From the NCBI GenBank assembly GCA_017746715.1, contig JAGHZQ010000034.1, positions 1 to 64,000 on the forward strand: a stretch of DNA of 64,000 bases, in the 5' to 3' direction. The position numbers and the translations under genes were made by a program. Positions 28,118 through 38,057 of this stretch are shown piece by piece. Each line of letters starts with the position of its first letter. The first letter of the stretch is position 1. Origin of the DNA: Cyanobacteria bacterium SBLK. Its GTDB lineage: Bacteria > Cyanobacteriota > Cyanobacteriia > Cyanobacteriales > Spirulinaceae. The notes under the pieces are model-generated. The model searched no databases, was not told the origin of the DNA, and saw only the letters and a list, made by a program, of their open reading frames with translations.

Positions 28118-28166
28118 CAATTATCAATTATCAACTATCAATTATCAACTATCAACTATTAACTAT
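28118..28166. repeat. heptamer tandem repeat (CAAYTAT)n
   Basis: Seven consecutive 7-bp units CAATTAT/CAACTAT (the last one TAACTAT). This is the classic short tandemly repeated repetitive (STRR) type of cyanobacteria. The stop codon and last residues (IVNS) of the Ccs1 protein lie within it. Confidence 0.85.
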
Positions 28167-29513
28167 TTTTGGCGATTCCATTTTCTCCAAAATGGCTAAA
28201 ATTTCGCGTTCGAACGTAACTTTTGCACGGTTGGTTTTGCCTCCTAAGTAGAATCGATCGCCTTCTTGTAATGCCCAAATTTGCGAGTGGGAAAAATAAC
28301 TCCCGATAACCCCAAAAATCAATAAAGCAAAGCCAGTATAAACCATTGGCGTTCCGGGATCGGCTTTGATTTGTAATCCCGTAGAGCCAACTAATTCTAA
28401 TATTTTTAAGGTAACTCCATTCAAATCGATCCCCATGCCTTCTCGCACTGCACTAATTAACGCTCCGGTGCGATCGTAAACGAAAAGAATCCCTTGTAAA
28501 TCTCGAGCGACGAGAGAAACGCCATCGCTTAAATCCGGTTTTGTCGGCACCCACGTCCCCCAAAATCGTCCCGCTCCCTCTGTTTTTAATTGTGCCATGG
28601 GCAGGCGAAAAATGGGACTATTATTAAGTTGGACTTTAACCGCATCAATTCCCCAGTTGGTTTGGTAGAGCGTAACTCCGTGATAGCGAAGGGGTTGATT
28701 GACATAAATAGTTTTGCGGTCTAATTCTTCTCCTTGGCGATCGACAACGGAAAGATCGGAATAGAACTGATCGATCGCGCCGTCGGGGGTGTAATCAATC
28801 CAAAATCGATTTACCTTCACCGCCCAATCTTTAGGGATTTGTCGATCGGCAAAAGGTCCGGCATCGATAATATTTTGAATTTGAAAAATGCCGCCGCTCG
28901 GGGCAATTTCTTGAGCGAAAAATCCCGTCATTGCCCCCCAAATCGAGCCGCCTAAAATGACGAGCATGCCAATATGAACGATGATGGGGCCGATGCGTCC
29001 GATAATGCCTTTGCGAGCGTATAAACTATCGCCTTCGCGAAAAATCTTATAATTTTTTTCTTGCAATAAGGGTTCGAGAGAATTGAGAGAACCGAATTCT
29101 AATTCTGCACTGAGGGTTAATTTTGAAAATTGTTTGGATTTCTGGTAATAATTCCAGCGTCGGGCAGCTTTTAAAGTGGGAATTTGTCTCGTGAAACTGC
29201 AAGCGGTTAAACTACTGCCAAAAACCACTAAAAGCGATAAAAACCACCACGTTCGATAAACGTGGTCTAAGCCTGCAATTAAAAGAACTTTCCATGTGAG
29301 AAAGCCAAATAAGGCGGGATGTTCGGGATAATTGGCTTGATAAAATGCGAGGCTTTGTCCTTGTTCGATAACCGTCCCCGAAATGCTGAATAGAGCGATC
29401 GCCAATAATAGGACGATTGCCAGCCGCAAATCGGCCAGAATCTTAATACTGCGGCGAAATACGGGCTTAAGGTTGGGGAAAAGCGATCGTTCTACGGGTT
29501 CTTCTAAGTTCAT
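28152..29513 (-). CDS. ccs1: cytochrome c biogenesis protein Ccs1/ResB
   Basis: 453 residues from the ATG at 29513. Membrane helices near residues 32-52, 78-100 and 172-192 and a last one near 395-415, with the conserved [28 protein letters not shown] start, [28 protein letters not shown] and [28 protein letters not shown]. With CcsA it passes haem across the membrane and ligates it to apocytochromes c and f. The extreme C-terminus runs into a heptamer repeat. Confidence 0.92.
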   Translation of the reverse strand: MNLEEPVERSLFPNLKPVFRRSIKILADLRLAIVLLLAIALFSISGTVIEQGQSLAFYQANYPEHPALFGFLTWKVLLIAGLDHVYRTWWFLSLLVVFGSSLTACSFTRQIPTLKAARRWNYYQKSKQFSKLTLSAELEFGSLNSLEPLLQEKNYKIFREGDSLYARKGIIGRIGPIIVHIGMLVILGGSIWGAMTGFFAQEIAPSGGIFQIQNIIDAGPFADRQIPKDWAVKVNRFWIDYTPDGAIDQFYSDLSVVDRQGEELDRKTIYVNQPLRYHGVTLYQTNWGIDAVKVQLNNSPIFRLPMAQLKTEGAGRFWGTWVPTKPDLSDGVSLVARDLQGILFVYDRTGALISAVREGMGIDLNGVTLKILELVGSTGLQIKADPGTPMVYTGFALLIFGVIGSYFSHSQIWALQEGDRFYLGGKTNRAKVTFEREILAILEKMESPKIVNS

Positions 29514-29730
29514 CAACGGGTTGAATATGCATATAGGTTGTTATTTTATCAAAAAACTGGGTTGAGAGCCGCCATCCCGAGGATAGAGAGCGTTGATTTA
29601 TCTGCGGAATAGAGGGGGCGATCGCTGCTTGAGTTTCCTCATCTTGCGTTTTTTGCGGAGGTGGCGATCGCTCAATCAAGCAGAATTGCTGTTGCTGCTG
29701 CGATCGATGATGAATTTTGCGAGAGGAGGC

Positions 29731-32307
29731 TCAAAGCCAATTACCAACCAACACGAACCCCGACCAAAAATAAGGATGCCGAAACTCGACATTCTCACCT
29801 TGCAGAATTTCTAATTGTGCTTTTTGTAAAGCCTCTGCTTTGGTGATATCCGCTTTCGCTAACTCCTCATAAAAGCGACTCATCATTAAAGAGGTGGTCT
29901 CGTCTGCCGCCAGCCAAAGACTGGCAATCGTACTCCTCGCCCCCGCTCGCACGGCCATTCCCGCCAGTCCGAGAACTGCGCGATCGTCTCCCGTTGCCGT
30001 CTCGCACGCACTTAAAACCAGCAGTTCGATGGGGGTCAGGCGCTTGGTATCCGATCGCAACAACGCGCCGAGTTCTTCGATATTCAGTTTGTCATCCCAA
30101 GTGAGAATAAACGTATCTTCTGCATTCGAACTAAATTGTCCGTGAGTGGCTAAATGAACGACAGTGACGGGATTTTCGTTAACGAGAGCTTTAAATTGTC
30201 CTTCAATAAAAGTATTGTCGAGTAAGATTTCTGCCCCTACAGCAGCGCGCACCCGTTCCATTTCTTTTTTGACGTTGGGGATGGGTGCAAAATTTTGGGT
30301 TTCTTCCGATACTCCCCCTCCGAGAACCTGAAGTTTTTCTCGGGCGAGGGGTTGGGGGTCGATCAGGTTGAGACTCGGTGCCAGACTGACACTGTATTTT
30401 TGGATGAGATATTCTTGTTTTCGAGGGTCGTAGAGGGCGGCGATGGGAAGATTGCGGAGAGCGCCATCAAGGACAAAAACGAGATTTTTAACGCCGCTTG
30501 CTTCTAAATCTGCCTCCAGATCGCGAATTAACCAATTGTAGACTTGCTGGGAAACTTCCAGCCGCTTGCGGTTGCGCCGCCGACCTCGAGGGGTAGCAAT
30601 ATAGAAGTTCATCTCTGCCAAGGTTTTTTCCAGTTCCTCTCGGGGGTGATAAGACGTAAATTGCTGTAATTCCTTTCCGGGGAGAGCGAGGATGGTTTCG
30701 AGGCGATCGCTCAACATAATCGTGTAAAAAATTGCCGATCGCGGATCGATTTGGTCGATTTGTTTGGCTTGCACGTCGGAACAGGCATCCCGAAAAAAGT
30801 TATCCAATTCGGCAAGTTGCAAGGCTTCGATCGCTTCCCTTGCCCTTACGAGATGGTTTTGCGAGGCATCGGGTTGTAGCAAGAGATCCACGTATTCGCG
30901 ATAAACGGGTTCGACGCTTTCCCGAAAAGAAAATTGCAGGTCGGGATTAATGGCAACGAGATCTCCCCGCAAGGATTGTAAGGTGCTCACGGCGCGATCG
31001 TAGGCGGCGATCGCGTCTTCTCGTCGAGCCCGTTCCCGCAAAATTCGTCCTAATTGCCATTGTTCGCGATAGATAATTTCTGGGGCATTTAACGATTGAG
31101 CCAGTAATAATCCTTTTTCCGTGGCAGTTTGGGCCTCGACATACCGTTGGTGGGTTTCGTAGAGTTCTCCCAATGCGCCCCAGACTTGAGCTTCGGCAAG
31201 GCGATCGCCGGAATCTTGCGCCCCTTCTAGAGCGCGGGCGAGAATCCGGGCAATTTGCCCCGGGGAAATTTCGGTTTCGTCCAATTTCAGCAAGTTTTTT
31301 GCCAAATTAATTTGCGCGTAAATGGCGGGACGCGTGGCGGGAAGTTGGGTAATATTGGTTTGAATTTGTGGCAAGAGCGCCTTTGCCTCGAACATGTCTT
31401 CCCGTTCGATCGCAACTCTAAATTCGTTGAGTTGCGCTTGGATTTGCAATTCCAGATTGGGGGCATTGAGGGCAGCTTGGCGATAGTGAGAGCGCGCTCG
31501 TTCTAAGGCGGTATCTCTTTCTTGTTCTTCGGCAGCAAAACGGGCGGTATTGCCGAGACTGATTTGAATGGAGGCCATATTTTCGCGATCGCCACGGGCT
31601 TTGGCAATAGCTAAACTTGCTTCGAGATTTGCCCTCGCCTCTTGCAAGCGCCCGAGCGATCGCTGCACGTCTCCCAAGATTTGCAAGGCTTTGACTTTGA
31701 CAAGGGTATCCTCTTGCTCGTCGAGTTGCTGTTTGAGGGCATGGAGACGCTTGCTGGCTTGTTCGTGGAGTCCCATGGCTTGTAAGGCTTGGGTTTGGCC
31801 GATTTGACTGCGGGCGTTTCCCATGGTGTCGTCCTGCTGGCGATAAATCTTAGCAGCAGCTTGCCAATTTTCCCAAGCTCGTTCTGCCTGTCCCGTGGAG
31901 AGATGCAACTGTCCCTCCACTTCGAGGATTTGCGCGAGAAGATTGTCGCGATTGCCCGTTGGTCTTAAAGATTCGAGAAGATTGCGGCTTTGCTCGAGGG
32001 CATTGCGAGCTGCAGGAATGTCCCCCACTTTCCCATAAATGAGTGCCAAATTGCGTCCGGCTGCGACTTCCCCCAGAGTATCGCCGCGATCGCGTGCCTG
32101 CTGGCGAGTTTGTTGCAACAATTGTATCGCTTCGTCGTAGCGTCCCTTCTCGTAAAGTTGCCGTGCCGTCGAGTCGAGCGATCGTTGTTCCTCTGGCATG
32201 ACGATCTGTGCCGCAGCCGCATTCAAGGGGATATCTGCGATTGAAATGACAATCGAGACAAGAGAGAGAAGAGTCAATCGTGCAAATCTATCAATTGTTG
32301 GAGTCAT
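29731..32307 (-). CDS. secreted TPR-CHAT domain protein
   Basis: 858 residues. The N-terminal hydrophobic segment (LTLLSLVSIVISIADIPLNAAAA) looks like a signal peptide. About ten TPR units follow to about residue 450, then a C-terminal CHAT caspase-like domain with catalytic His in VVHLATHGQF and Cys in LLVLSACETATGD. It is probably a protease or protease-like protein acting outside the cytoplasm; TPR-CHAT proteins in cyanobacteria are numerous and their substrates are mostly unknown. No dedicated partner is adjacent. Confidence 0.88.
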   Translation of the reverse strand: MTPTIDRFARLTLLSLVSIVISIADIPLNAAAAQIVMPEEQRSLDSTARQLYEKGRYDEAIQLLQQTRQQARDRGDTLGEVAAGRNLALIYGKVGDIPAARNALEQSRNLLESLRPTGNRDNLLAQILEVEGQLHLSTGQAERAWENWQAAAKIYRQQDDTMGNARSQIGQTQALQAMGLHEQASKRLHALKQQLDEQEDTLVKVKALQILGDVQRSLGRLQEARANLEASLAIAKARGDRENMASIQISLGNTARFAAEEQERDTALERARSHYRQAALNAPNLELQIQAQLNEFRVAIEREDMFEAKALLPQIQTNITQLPATRPAIYAQINLAKNLLKLDETEISPGQIARILARALEGAQDSGDRLAEAQVWGALGELYETHQRYVEAQTATEKGLLLAQSLNAPEIIYREQWQLGRILRERARREDAIAAYDRAVSTLQSLRGDLVAINPDLQFSFRESVEPVYREYVDLLLQPDASQNHLVRAREAIEALQLAELDNFFRDACSDVQAKQIDQIDPRSAIFYTIMLSDRLETILALPGKELQQFTSYHPREELEKTLAEMNFYIATPRGRRRNRKRLEVSQQVYNWLIRDLEADLEASGVKNLVFVLDGALRNLPIAALYDPRKQEYLIQKYSVSLAPSLNLIDPQPLAREKLQVLGGGVSEETQNFAPIPNVKKEMERVRAAVGAEILLDNTFIEGQFKALVNENPVTVVHLATHGQFSSNAEDTFILTWDDKLNIEELGALLRSDTKRLTPIELLVLSACETATGDDRAVLGLAGMAVRAGARSTIASLWLAADETTSLMMSRFYEELAKADITKAEALQKAQLEILQGENVEFRHPYFWSGFVLVGNWL

Positions 32308-32441
32308 GAGAGATTAATTTTTGACTTTATCGTGATATCAAATCCGGATAATTGTCCAAATTTAGGCTTTTCCTGCAAAATTCTTCTCCCCCTGCTCTCC
32401 CACTGAAAAGCATGGTCATTAAAACGGATTCGATCTTAATC

Positions 32442-33215
32442 TTAAACTGGCTTTACGCCTCCAAATAAGCCAAGTTCAAAAATCTTGAAAAAACAATCTA
32501 CATCAATAAAACCAATGTTTTCCAACCACCGACATTGGCTTTCTATGGGCGCTAAAATATTTGCATTTTTGTCATCTCTATGATAAAACTCACGAGCGAT
32601 TTCCTCTCTAGTTTTTCCACTCTCTCGAGTTTGATGAAACCGGTAGAGAGAATCGATAAAAAGTTCGTTAAATAATGTTTCCCCCCAAGGCGATCGCGAC
32701 GAGACATGCTCTAAGTTGAGAAATAATCCCCCCGGTTTTAGGAAAGCGAATATATCGCGATATATTCTTTGTTTGTCGAGATCGCTTTGATGGTGAATGG
32801 CGAAACCGGAGACGATCGCATCAAAATGAGAAAGATTGAATTCTTCCATTTCCGAGGTTAAGCGATCGTGCCAATTTTCCGCGCCAAAATCTCCCGCTAC
32901 AAATCTTAAATGATTGGGAATTTCAGTAAAATTCTGGCGTGCTGCCTCGAGCATGGCGGGGGAAAAATCAAGAAAAATACCTTTCGCATCGGGATACTTT
33001 TGGTGAAGCGATCGCCCTAAAATGCCATCGCCACAACCGAGATCGAGAAAACTATCCAATTTCCCTCGAGTCTGGGCAACAATTCGCAAAATAATGTCGA
33101 TTTGTTCGGCAGCTAAAGGAATTGCCCCTCGCACTCCTTCAAGAAAGGTGCGGGCGAGTTCTGGATCTTGCCAGATTGTATCTCGGCGATCGGGAGAGGT
33201 CGAGCTAGAATTCAT
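32442..33215 (-). CDS. class I SAM-dependent methyltransferase
   Basis: 257 residues. Rossmann-fold methyltransferase with motif I FLDLGCGDGILGRSL, an acidic end of strand 2 (GIFLDFSPAMLEAARQNF), VAGDFGAENW, and FDAIVSGFAIHH before PGGLFLNLEH. It transfers a methyl group from SAM to an unknown small molecule. It is a stand-alone gene. Confidence 0.85.
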   Translation of the reverse strand: MNSSSTSPDRRDTIWQDPELARTFLEGVRGAIPLAAEQIDIILRIVAQTRGKLDSFLDLGCGDGILGRSLHQKYPDAKGIFLDFSPAMLEAARQNFTEIPNHLRFVAGDFGAENWHDRLTSEMEEFNLSHFDAIVSGFAIHHQSDLDKQRIYRDIFAFLKPGGLFLNLEHVSSRSPWGETLFNELFIDSLYRFHQTRESGKTREEIAREFYHRDDKNANILAPIESQCRWLENIGFIDVDCFFKIFELGLFGGVKPV

Positions 33216-33391
33216 TATAATTAAAAGATAACGATTGCAATCGGTTGAATTTAATAATATAACACTTCTCCCATGGGGAGAACCTCTCTTTCTTCTCTCT
33301 AAACGTTCTCTGCTTGGTTTGATTTATTTTTTTAAGTTCTAATATAATATCATGCTACTATAGCACGATCGCCAGAAAATTGCAGAATTTA

Positions 33392-36325
33392 TTATTCGTA
33401 ATTTTTCTGTCTCTCATAAAGAGAAAAATACAATCCTTTCATCTTTAATAAATCTTCGTGCTTGCCTTTTTCGATTAAAACTCCTTTTTCCATCACCAAG
33501 ATTAAATCGGCATCTCTTAATATATCAAAACGATGGGCGATCGCGAATACCGTGCGATTTTTGGCAAATTCCTGTAAATTGGTCAGGACTTGTTGTTCGG
33601 TTTCTGCATCTAAGGCGCTCGTTGCTTCATCTAAGATAACAATCGGGGCTTGAGAAAGAAACAATCGCGCCAAAGTAATGCGCTGTTTTTGTCCTCCCGA
33701 TAATGCCGTACCTCGCTCTCCCACATTAGTTTCGTAGCCATGGGGAAGTTCGCTGATAAAATCGTGAGCGGCGGCTTTTCTGGCGGCTTCTACCACCTGT
33801 TCCGCGCTAATATCGGGATGGCCGAATGTAATATTTTCTAAGATGGACGCATTAAATAAAAAATCATCTTGTAAAACGACATTAATTTGCTGCCGTAAAG
33901 AAGCAAGATCCGCACTTTTAACATCAAATCCATCGAGTAAAATTCGTCCCGATTCTACATTATACAATCGCTGTAACAGTTTTGAAAGCGTGCTTTTGCC
34001 CGAGCCGCTCCTTCCGACAATCCCGACGAACATTCCCGGCTGTACCGTAAAAGAGATACCGCGAATAATCGGTTCTTGTTCTTCCTTGTAGCGAAAAAAG
34101 ACGCGATCGAATACAACTTGTCCGCGCAACTTTGGCAGCACCAAACCCGATCCCGGTTCGGCTTCTGGGGCAACATTTAAAATATCGCCAATGCGATCCA
34201 CAGACAGTAAAACTTGCTGTAAATTCTGCCAGAGTTGCACGAGGCGCAATAAAGGAGCCGTGACGCGTCCGGAAAGCATTTGAAAAGCGATAAGCATGCC
34301 GATGGTAAATTCGCTCCCCGGTTCGCGGTTAATGACCAATTTTGCCCCAAACCAAAGGATTAATAATGTGGAAAGATTGGTGAAAAAACTGCCGATATTA
34401 TTGCTAATATTAGAAGTGGTAGATGCTCGGAAACCCGTGCGAATGTAGCGGGCAAATAAACCCTCCCAGCGATCGCGAGCTTTCCCTTCCGCCGCGTGGG
34501 CCTTCACCGCCCGAATTCCCGTAATGGTTTCCACTAAAAACGATTGAGAGTCAGCATTGCGGTTAAAGGTTTCATTCAACCAATGGCGCAAAATTGGCGT
34601 AGACAGTAGGGTTAACAGGGCAAATAAGGGCAGAATGGCGAGGGCTACCCAAGTGAGTTGCACGCTGTAATAAAACATCAATGCCAAATAAACCACGGCA
34701 AAAATACTGTCAAGAACTACTGTAAGCGCAGTTCCCGTGAGAAACTGACGAATATTTTCTAACTCTTGTACCCTTGCAACTGTATCCCCCACCCGACGGG
34801 ACTCGAAATAAGCGAGAGGCAGGCGCATGAGATGGCGAAAAACTTGTCCGGAAAGGGCGAGATCCAAACGGCGGGCGGTATGGGTGAAAATATAGAGGCG
34901 CAAAATCCCCAAAACAGACTCAAATCCGGCAATGCTTAACATGGCGATCGCCATCACGTCCAACGTTGCCAAACTCTCCTGTACCATGACTTTATCGATA
35001 ATAACTTGCGTGATTATCGGCGTTCCCAACCCCAAAAGCTGCAAGGTAAAAGACGCGAGGAGAACCTCTTGTAATAGTCCCCGATAGCGCCAAACCGAGG
35101 GTAAAAACCAACTGAGATTAAAGGTTTCTTGCTTGCGGATGGGTTCGACTTGCCAAACCCGTCCTTTCCATCCTTCGATTAATTGCTTGCGAGAAATGGG
35201 TTCGCAACAGAGGCGGGGGTTGAGGGGGTCGCCGATAATGGCTTTCCCGCCCTTGATTTCGTAAAGGACGATCCATCGTTGCGATCGCGAGGGATCCGAT
35301 GGTTGCAATTGCTTGCGTCCCGCCCAAAAGACCTTATGGCGAATATCAAAGCGGCGATCGCTTTTAACATAGGGGGGCTGCCATTGCAACAATAGAGGGG
35401 TTGAGAGGCGCGGCAAATCCCCCCAACGCACCTTTAAACCCCGCAGTTGCAATCCCAGCTTTTCCCCCCCATCGACGAGATGATGGGGGCGATCGCCTCG
35501 CAACTGTCTTTGCGTCCATTCCAAAGCTGCCGGGGCATTAAAATATTGCGCTACCATTGACAGGCAAGCCGCCGCCGAGTTTTTACTGGAAATAAAAGGA
35601 TACTTGGAATAAGGAGAGATATCCTGTTGTATGAGTCGGGGTTGTTTGGTTTGGGCGGGTTCGAGGGGAGTTAAGGGGCGATCGCGCAAAATCTCTTGTA
35701 CCCGTTCTAAAATCTCTCCCGCTTCGACTTCCGAGCCTTCCCACAGGACTCCTTTAAGTGCTTTTACAATCGTGCTGGCATCTTTCGCATCTTCCACTTC
35801 CGGGGTAACGGTTTCTTCAATTTCTGGCGGGGGTTGGCGGACGATTGGACGGGGTTGGGCGACGACGGGCAGATTATCCAGGGGAGGCTCTGGGGAGGTT
35901 TCTCCTAAATAGCGGGCGGTTGTTGCTTGCCAAAAATCTTGGAGTTCCGTACTTTTATTTTGCCAGAGTTCGATCTTCCAGCACCATACCGTTACCTCTC
36001 CCGAAGCAACGGCTTTACAATCTTCTCCCAATGCCAGCAGGTCTCCAAACCAATCTCCCTCTTGTAAGGTAAATAAGGGTTGGGGAGGTGCTTCTCGTCG
36101 CAAGCGTACCTTTCCGGAGACCAAAAGATAAATCTCGCGATCGCGCTTTTCTTCTGAAGAGACTCCACTTTCCCAAATTTTCTCGCCAATGGTGTATTCG
36201 CGAATGTCCAATCTTGTTTCGATGCGGTTCTGTTGTTGGCGATCGCACCAGCAAAAAGGGGGTTTTTCTCTTGCTATTCTGCCTCGATTTTGACTTTCAG
36301 CGCCCGAACTTTTTCCGCTAACCAT
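33392..36325 (-). CDS. cNMP-binding / C39-like ABC exporter
   Basis: 977 residues. Order: cyclic-nucleotide-binding-like fold (about 30-140), a C39-like peptidase domain (about 245-390), six-helix exporter domain (about 420-690) and NBD with GIVGRSGSGKST, LSGGQKQR and VILDEATSALDAE. In the C39 part the catalytic Cys position reads KNSAAACLSM instead of DCG and the His is not conserved (QRWIVLYEI), so it is a non-proteolytic C39-like docking domain as in HlyB-type type 1 secretion. It probably exports a protein without leader cleavage. The start overlaps the upstream peptidyl-prolyl isomerase gene by 52 bp, so both are coupled. No HlyD or TolC is adjacent. Confidence 0.88.
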   Translation of the reverse strand: MVSGKSSGAESQNRGRIAREKPPFCWCDRQQQNRIETRLDIREYTIGEKIWESGVSSEEKRDREIYLLVSGKVRLRREAPPQPLFTLQEGDWFGDLLALGEDCKAVASGEVTVWCWKIELWQNKSTELQDFWQATTARYLGETSPEPPLDNLPVVAQPRPIVRQPPPEIEETVTPEVEDAKDASTIVKALKGVLWEGSEVEAGEILERVQEILRDRPLTPLEPAQTKQPRLIQQDISPYSKYPFISSKNSAAACLSMVAQYFNAPAALEWTQRQLRGDRPHHLVDGGEKLGLQLRGLKVRWGDLPRLSTPLLLQWQPPYVKSDRRFDIRHKVFWAGRKQLQPSDPSRSQRWIVLYEIKGGKAIIGDPLNPRLCCEPISRKQLIEGWKGRVWQVEPIRKQETFNLSWFLPSVWRYRGLLQEVLLASFTLQLLGLGTPIITQVIIDKVMVQESLATLDVMAIAMLSIAGFESVLGILRLYIFTHTARRLDLALSGQVFRHLMRLPLAYFESRRVGDTVARVQELENIRQFLTGTALTVVLDSIFAVVYLALMFYYSVQLTWVALAILPLFALLTLLSTPILRHWLNETFNRNADSQSFLVETITGIRAVKAHAAEGKARDRWEGLFARYIRTGFRASTTSNISNNIGSFFTNLSTLLILWFGAKLVINREPGSEFTIGMLIAFQMLSGRVTAPLLRLVQLWQNLQQVLLSVDRIGDILNVAPEAEPGSGLVLPKLRGQVVFDRVFFRYKEEQEPIIRGISFTVQPGMFVGIVGRSGSGKSTLSKLLQRLYNVESGRILLDGFDVKSADLASLRQQINVVLQDDFLFNASILENITFGHPDISAEQVVEAARKAAAHDFISELPHGYETNVGERGTALSGGQKQRITLARLFLSQAPIVILDEATSALDAETEQQVLTNLQEFAKNRTVFAIAHRFDILRDADLILVMEKGVLIEKGKHEDLLKMKGLYFSLYERQKNYE

Positions 36326-37026
36326 TGCTCGAAAATTTCATTTTGCAGGGTTTCTTTGACTTGATTATCCTCGAGGGAGGCGGGAAGAAATTGCTCGACG
36401 CGGAAAATCAGCCATCGTTCTTCTAATTGTAAGGGTCCGACGATATCTCCGGGGCTGGCTTCGTCGATGGCGGCACGGAGGCGATCGGGTAAGGTAGCGC
36501 GACTGACGGGTCCTAACATGCCGTTAACAATGCGATCTTCTCCCAAAGAATGCTTTTGCGCTAGCTGTTCGAAGTAAGCCCCCTCCAAAATTTGCAGGTG
36601 CAGTTCTTCGGCCAGTTCTCGATTGTCTGTGATAATGCGGGAGAGAACCACGCGATCGAGAGCGAGTTTGCGATCGATAAAATGCTCTTGTAATTTGGGT
36701 TCGGCAATTTTGACTTTGAGTTGTGCCAGTCGCACGCCTCCCGCAACCTGCCCGTGAAATCTCTCGTAAGTTAGATTATTTTTAACCAACCATTCGTTAA
36801 AGGTTTTCGGTTCGCTCAGTTGATTTTGCAGGCGAAAGTTAATGACAGCTTGTTCGACGACTGCGGTACTGTCGGGCAATTCTTCTTCTTTCATCGCTCG
36901 TTCGAGGATATACTGCTGGAGAATCTCAACCATAAAACTTTGCAGTTTTCCGGCCGCTTGGAGATAGCCGAGGGTTTGCTTGAGAGAGATGGGATTTTCG
37001 TCAATGGTGAGGAAAGTGTCAGTCAT
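36274..37026 (-). CDS. parvulin-type peptidyl-prolyl isomerase
   Basis: 250 residues. A SurA-like N-terminal helical part is followed by a rotamase domain (RVVLSRIITDNRELAEELHLQI, then FEQLAQKHSLGEDRIVNGMLGPVSRATLPDRLRAAI, then LEERWLIFRVEQF). No signal peptide is visible, so it acts in the cytoplasm. The 3' end overlaps the ABC exporter gene; such pairs in cyanobacteria suggest a foldase that keeps a type 1 secretion substrate export-competent. Confidence 0.82.
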   Translation of the reverse strand: MTDTFLTIDENPISLKQTLGYLQAAGKLQSFMVEILQQYILERAMKEEELPDSTAVVEQAVINFRLQNQLSEPKTFNEWLVKNNLTYERFHGQVAGGVRLAQLKVKIAEPKLQEHFIDRKLALDRVVLSRIITDNRELAEELHLQILEGAYFEQLAQKHSLGEDRIVNGMLGPVSRATLPDRLRAAIDEASPGDIVGPLQLEERWLIFRVEQFLPASLEDNQVKETLQNEIFEQWLAEKVRALKVKIEAE

Positions 37027-37269
37027 AAAAGAATTGCGATCGCGACATTCACGAAGAGTAATTGTACTTTATTTTAGCTGGATTGGGCGGTGGCGATCGC
37101 CGAGGGGGCATTCTACCCACAAAAAAAGGCAAGAGAGAGCAATTGAAGGAATCAGCAAGCCATCGCCGAGTTAAGGGGCAATCTCTGCGGCCATAGCAGT
37201 GATGGTATTGCATTTCTCATCAGAGCACGAGTATTGCAAGAAATGGAAAAAAGTCTCAGACTTTTCATT

Positions 37270-37989
37270 TTAAAGTTGTTCTGGATTGATTCCGAGTTCT
37301 AACAATTTCTCTTCTAAGCGTTGGATTTTCCGGTTGGCATTATTGATTTGTTCGCGAGTATCAAGTTCTCGTTGGCGGGTATCTTGAATCGTTTCTTCAG
37401 GGGTCAAATAGCGCTGGTCTTCTCCATCGTACCAATACAGCCATTCTCGCGTAATGCCTTGATAAGTCCCCTCTTCTCGACCAATTCCTAAATTGAGTTC
37501 GGGCAACCAGATCGGCATTCCTTTCATTAAAATATAGCGATCGCCTTCGAGTTTATAGACTTCTAAAGCGGGTTTTCTTTTACGTAGGGGATTGTAGATC
37601 GCATAGTATAAAATCCCCATTTCTTCATAGTCGCGTTTCTTTTGGCTATATTCTCCCCTTCTGGTTTGCGAGACGACTTCTAAAACCAAAATTGGCAGTT
37701 TTTGTTCTTCCCAAAGAACGTAAGATAAACGCAAATCGCGATCGACAATGCGAGGAACGCCGAGACTCAAAAAACCATCGGGAACGATCGCGGGTTCGTC
37801 GGGATCGAAATAAATTCCCATATCTACCCCAAAAAACCAGTCCATTCTTTCCGACCAAATTAATGCTAAAATTGCTTCTAAGAGTCCGGGAACAAGATGT
37901 TGTAATTGATTATCCACTGGTGTATCGTCAGAATCGGGCAAATCTTCTGCTGAGGGCAAGCAAGCTCTAGGATTATAGTTGAGTAACAT
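37270..37989 (-). CDS. Uma2/DUF820 family protein
   Basis: 239 residues, full length for the family. PD-(D/E)XK-like core: VDMGIYFDPDEPAIVPDGFLSL, then LPILVLEVVSQTRRGEYSQKKRDYEEMGI and YAIYNP. A C-terminal coiled coil (REQINNANRKIQRLEEKLLELGINPEQL) is typical. The family is abundant in cyanobacteria, proposed to be endonucleases linked to mobile elements, but its function is not settled. Confidence 0.87.
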   Translation of the reverse strand: MLLNYNPRACLPSAEDLPDSDDTPVDNQLQHLVPGLLEAILALIWSERMDWFFGVDMGIYFDPDEPAIVPDGFLSLGVPRIVDRDLRLSYVLWEEQKLPILVLEVVSQTRRGEYSQKKRDYEEMGILYYAIYNPLRKRKPALEVYKLEGDRYILMKGMPIWLPELNLGIGREEGTYQGITREWLYWYDGEDQRYLTPEETIQDTRQRELDTREQINNANRKIQRLEEKLLELGINPEQL

Positions 37990-38057
37990 TTAACCTAAAA
38001 TATAAAGTTCGCTCTGGGTTTCATGATTAGTTCAATTATACATTGTGGAGGCTACTC

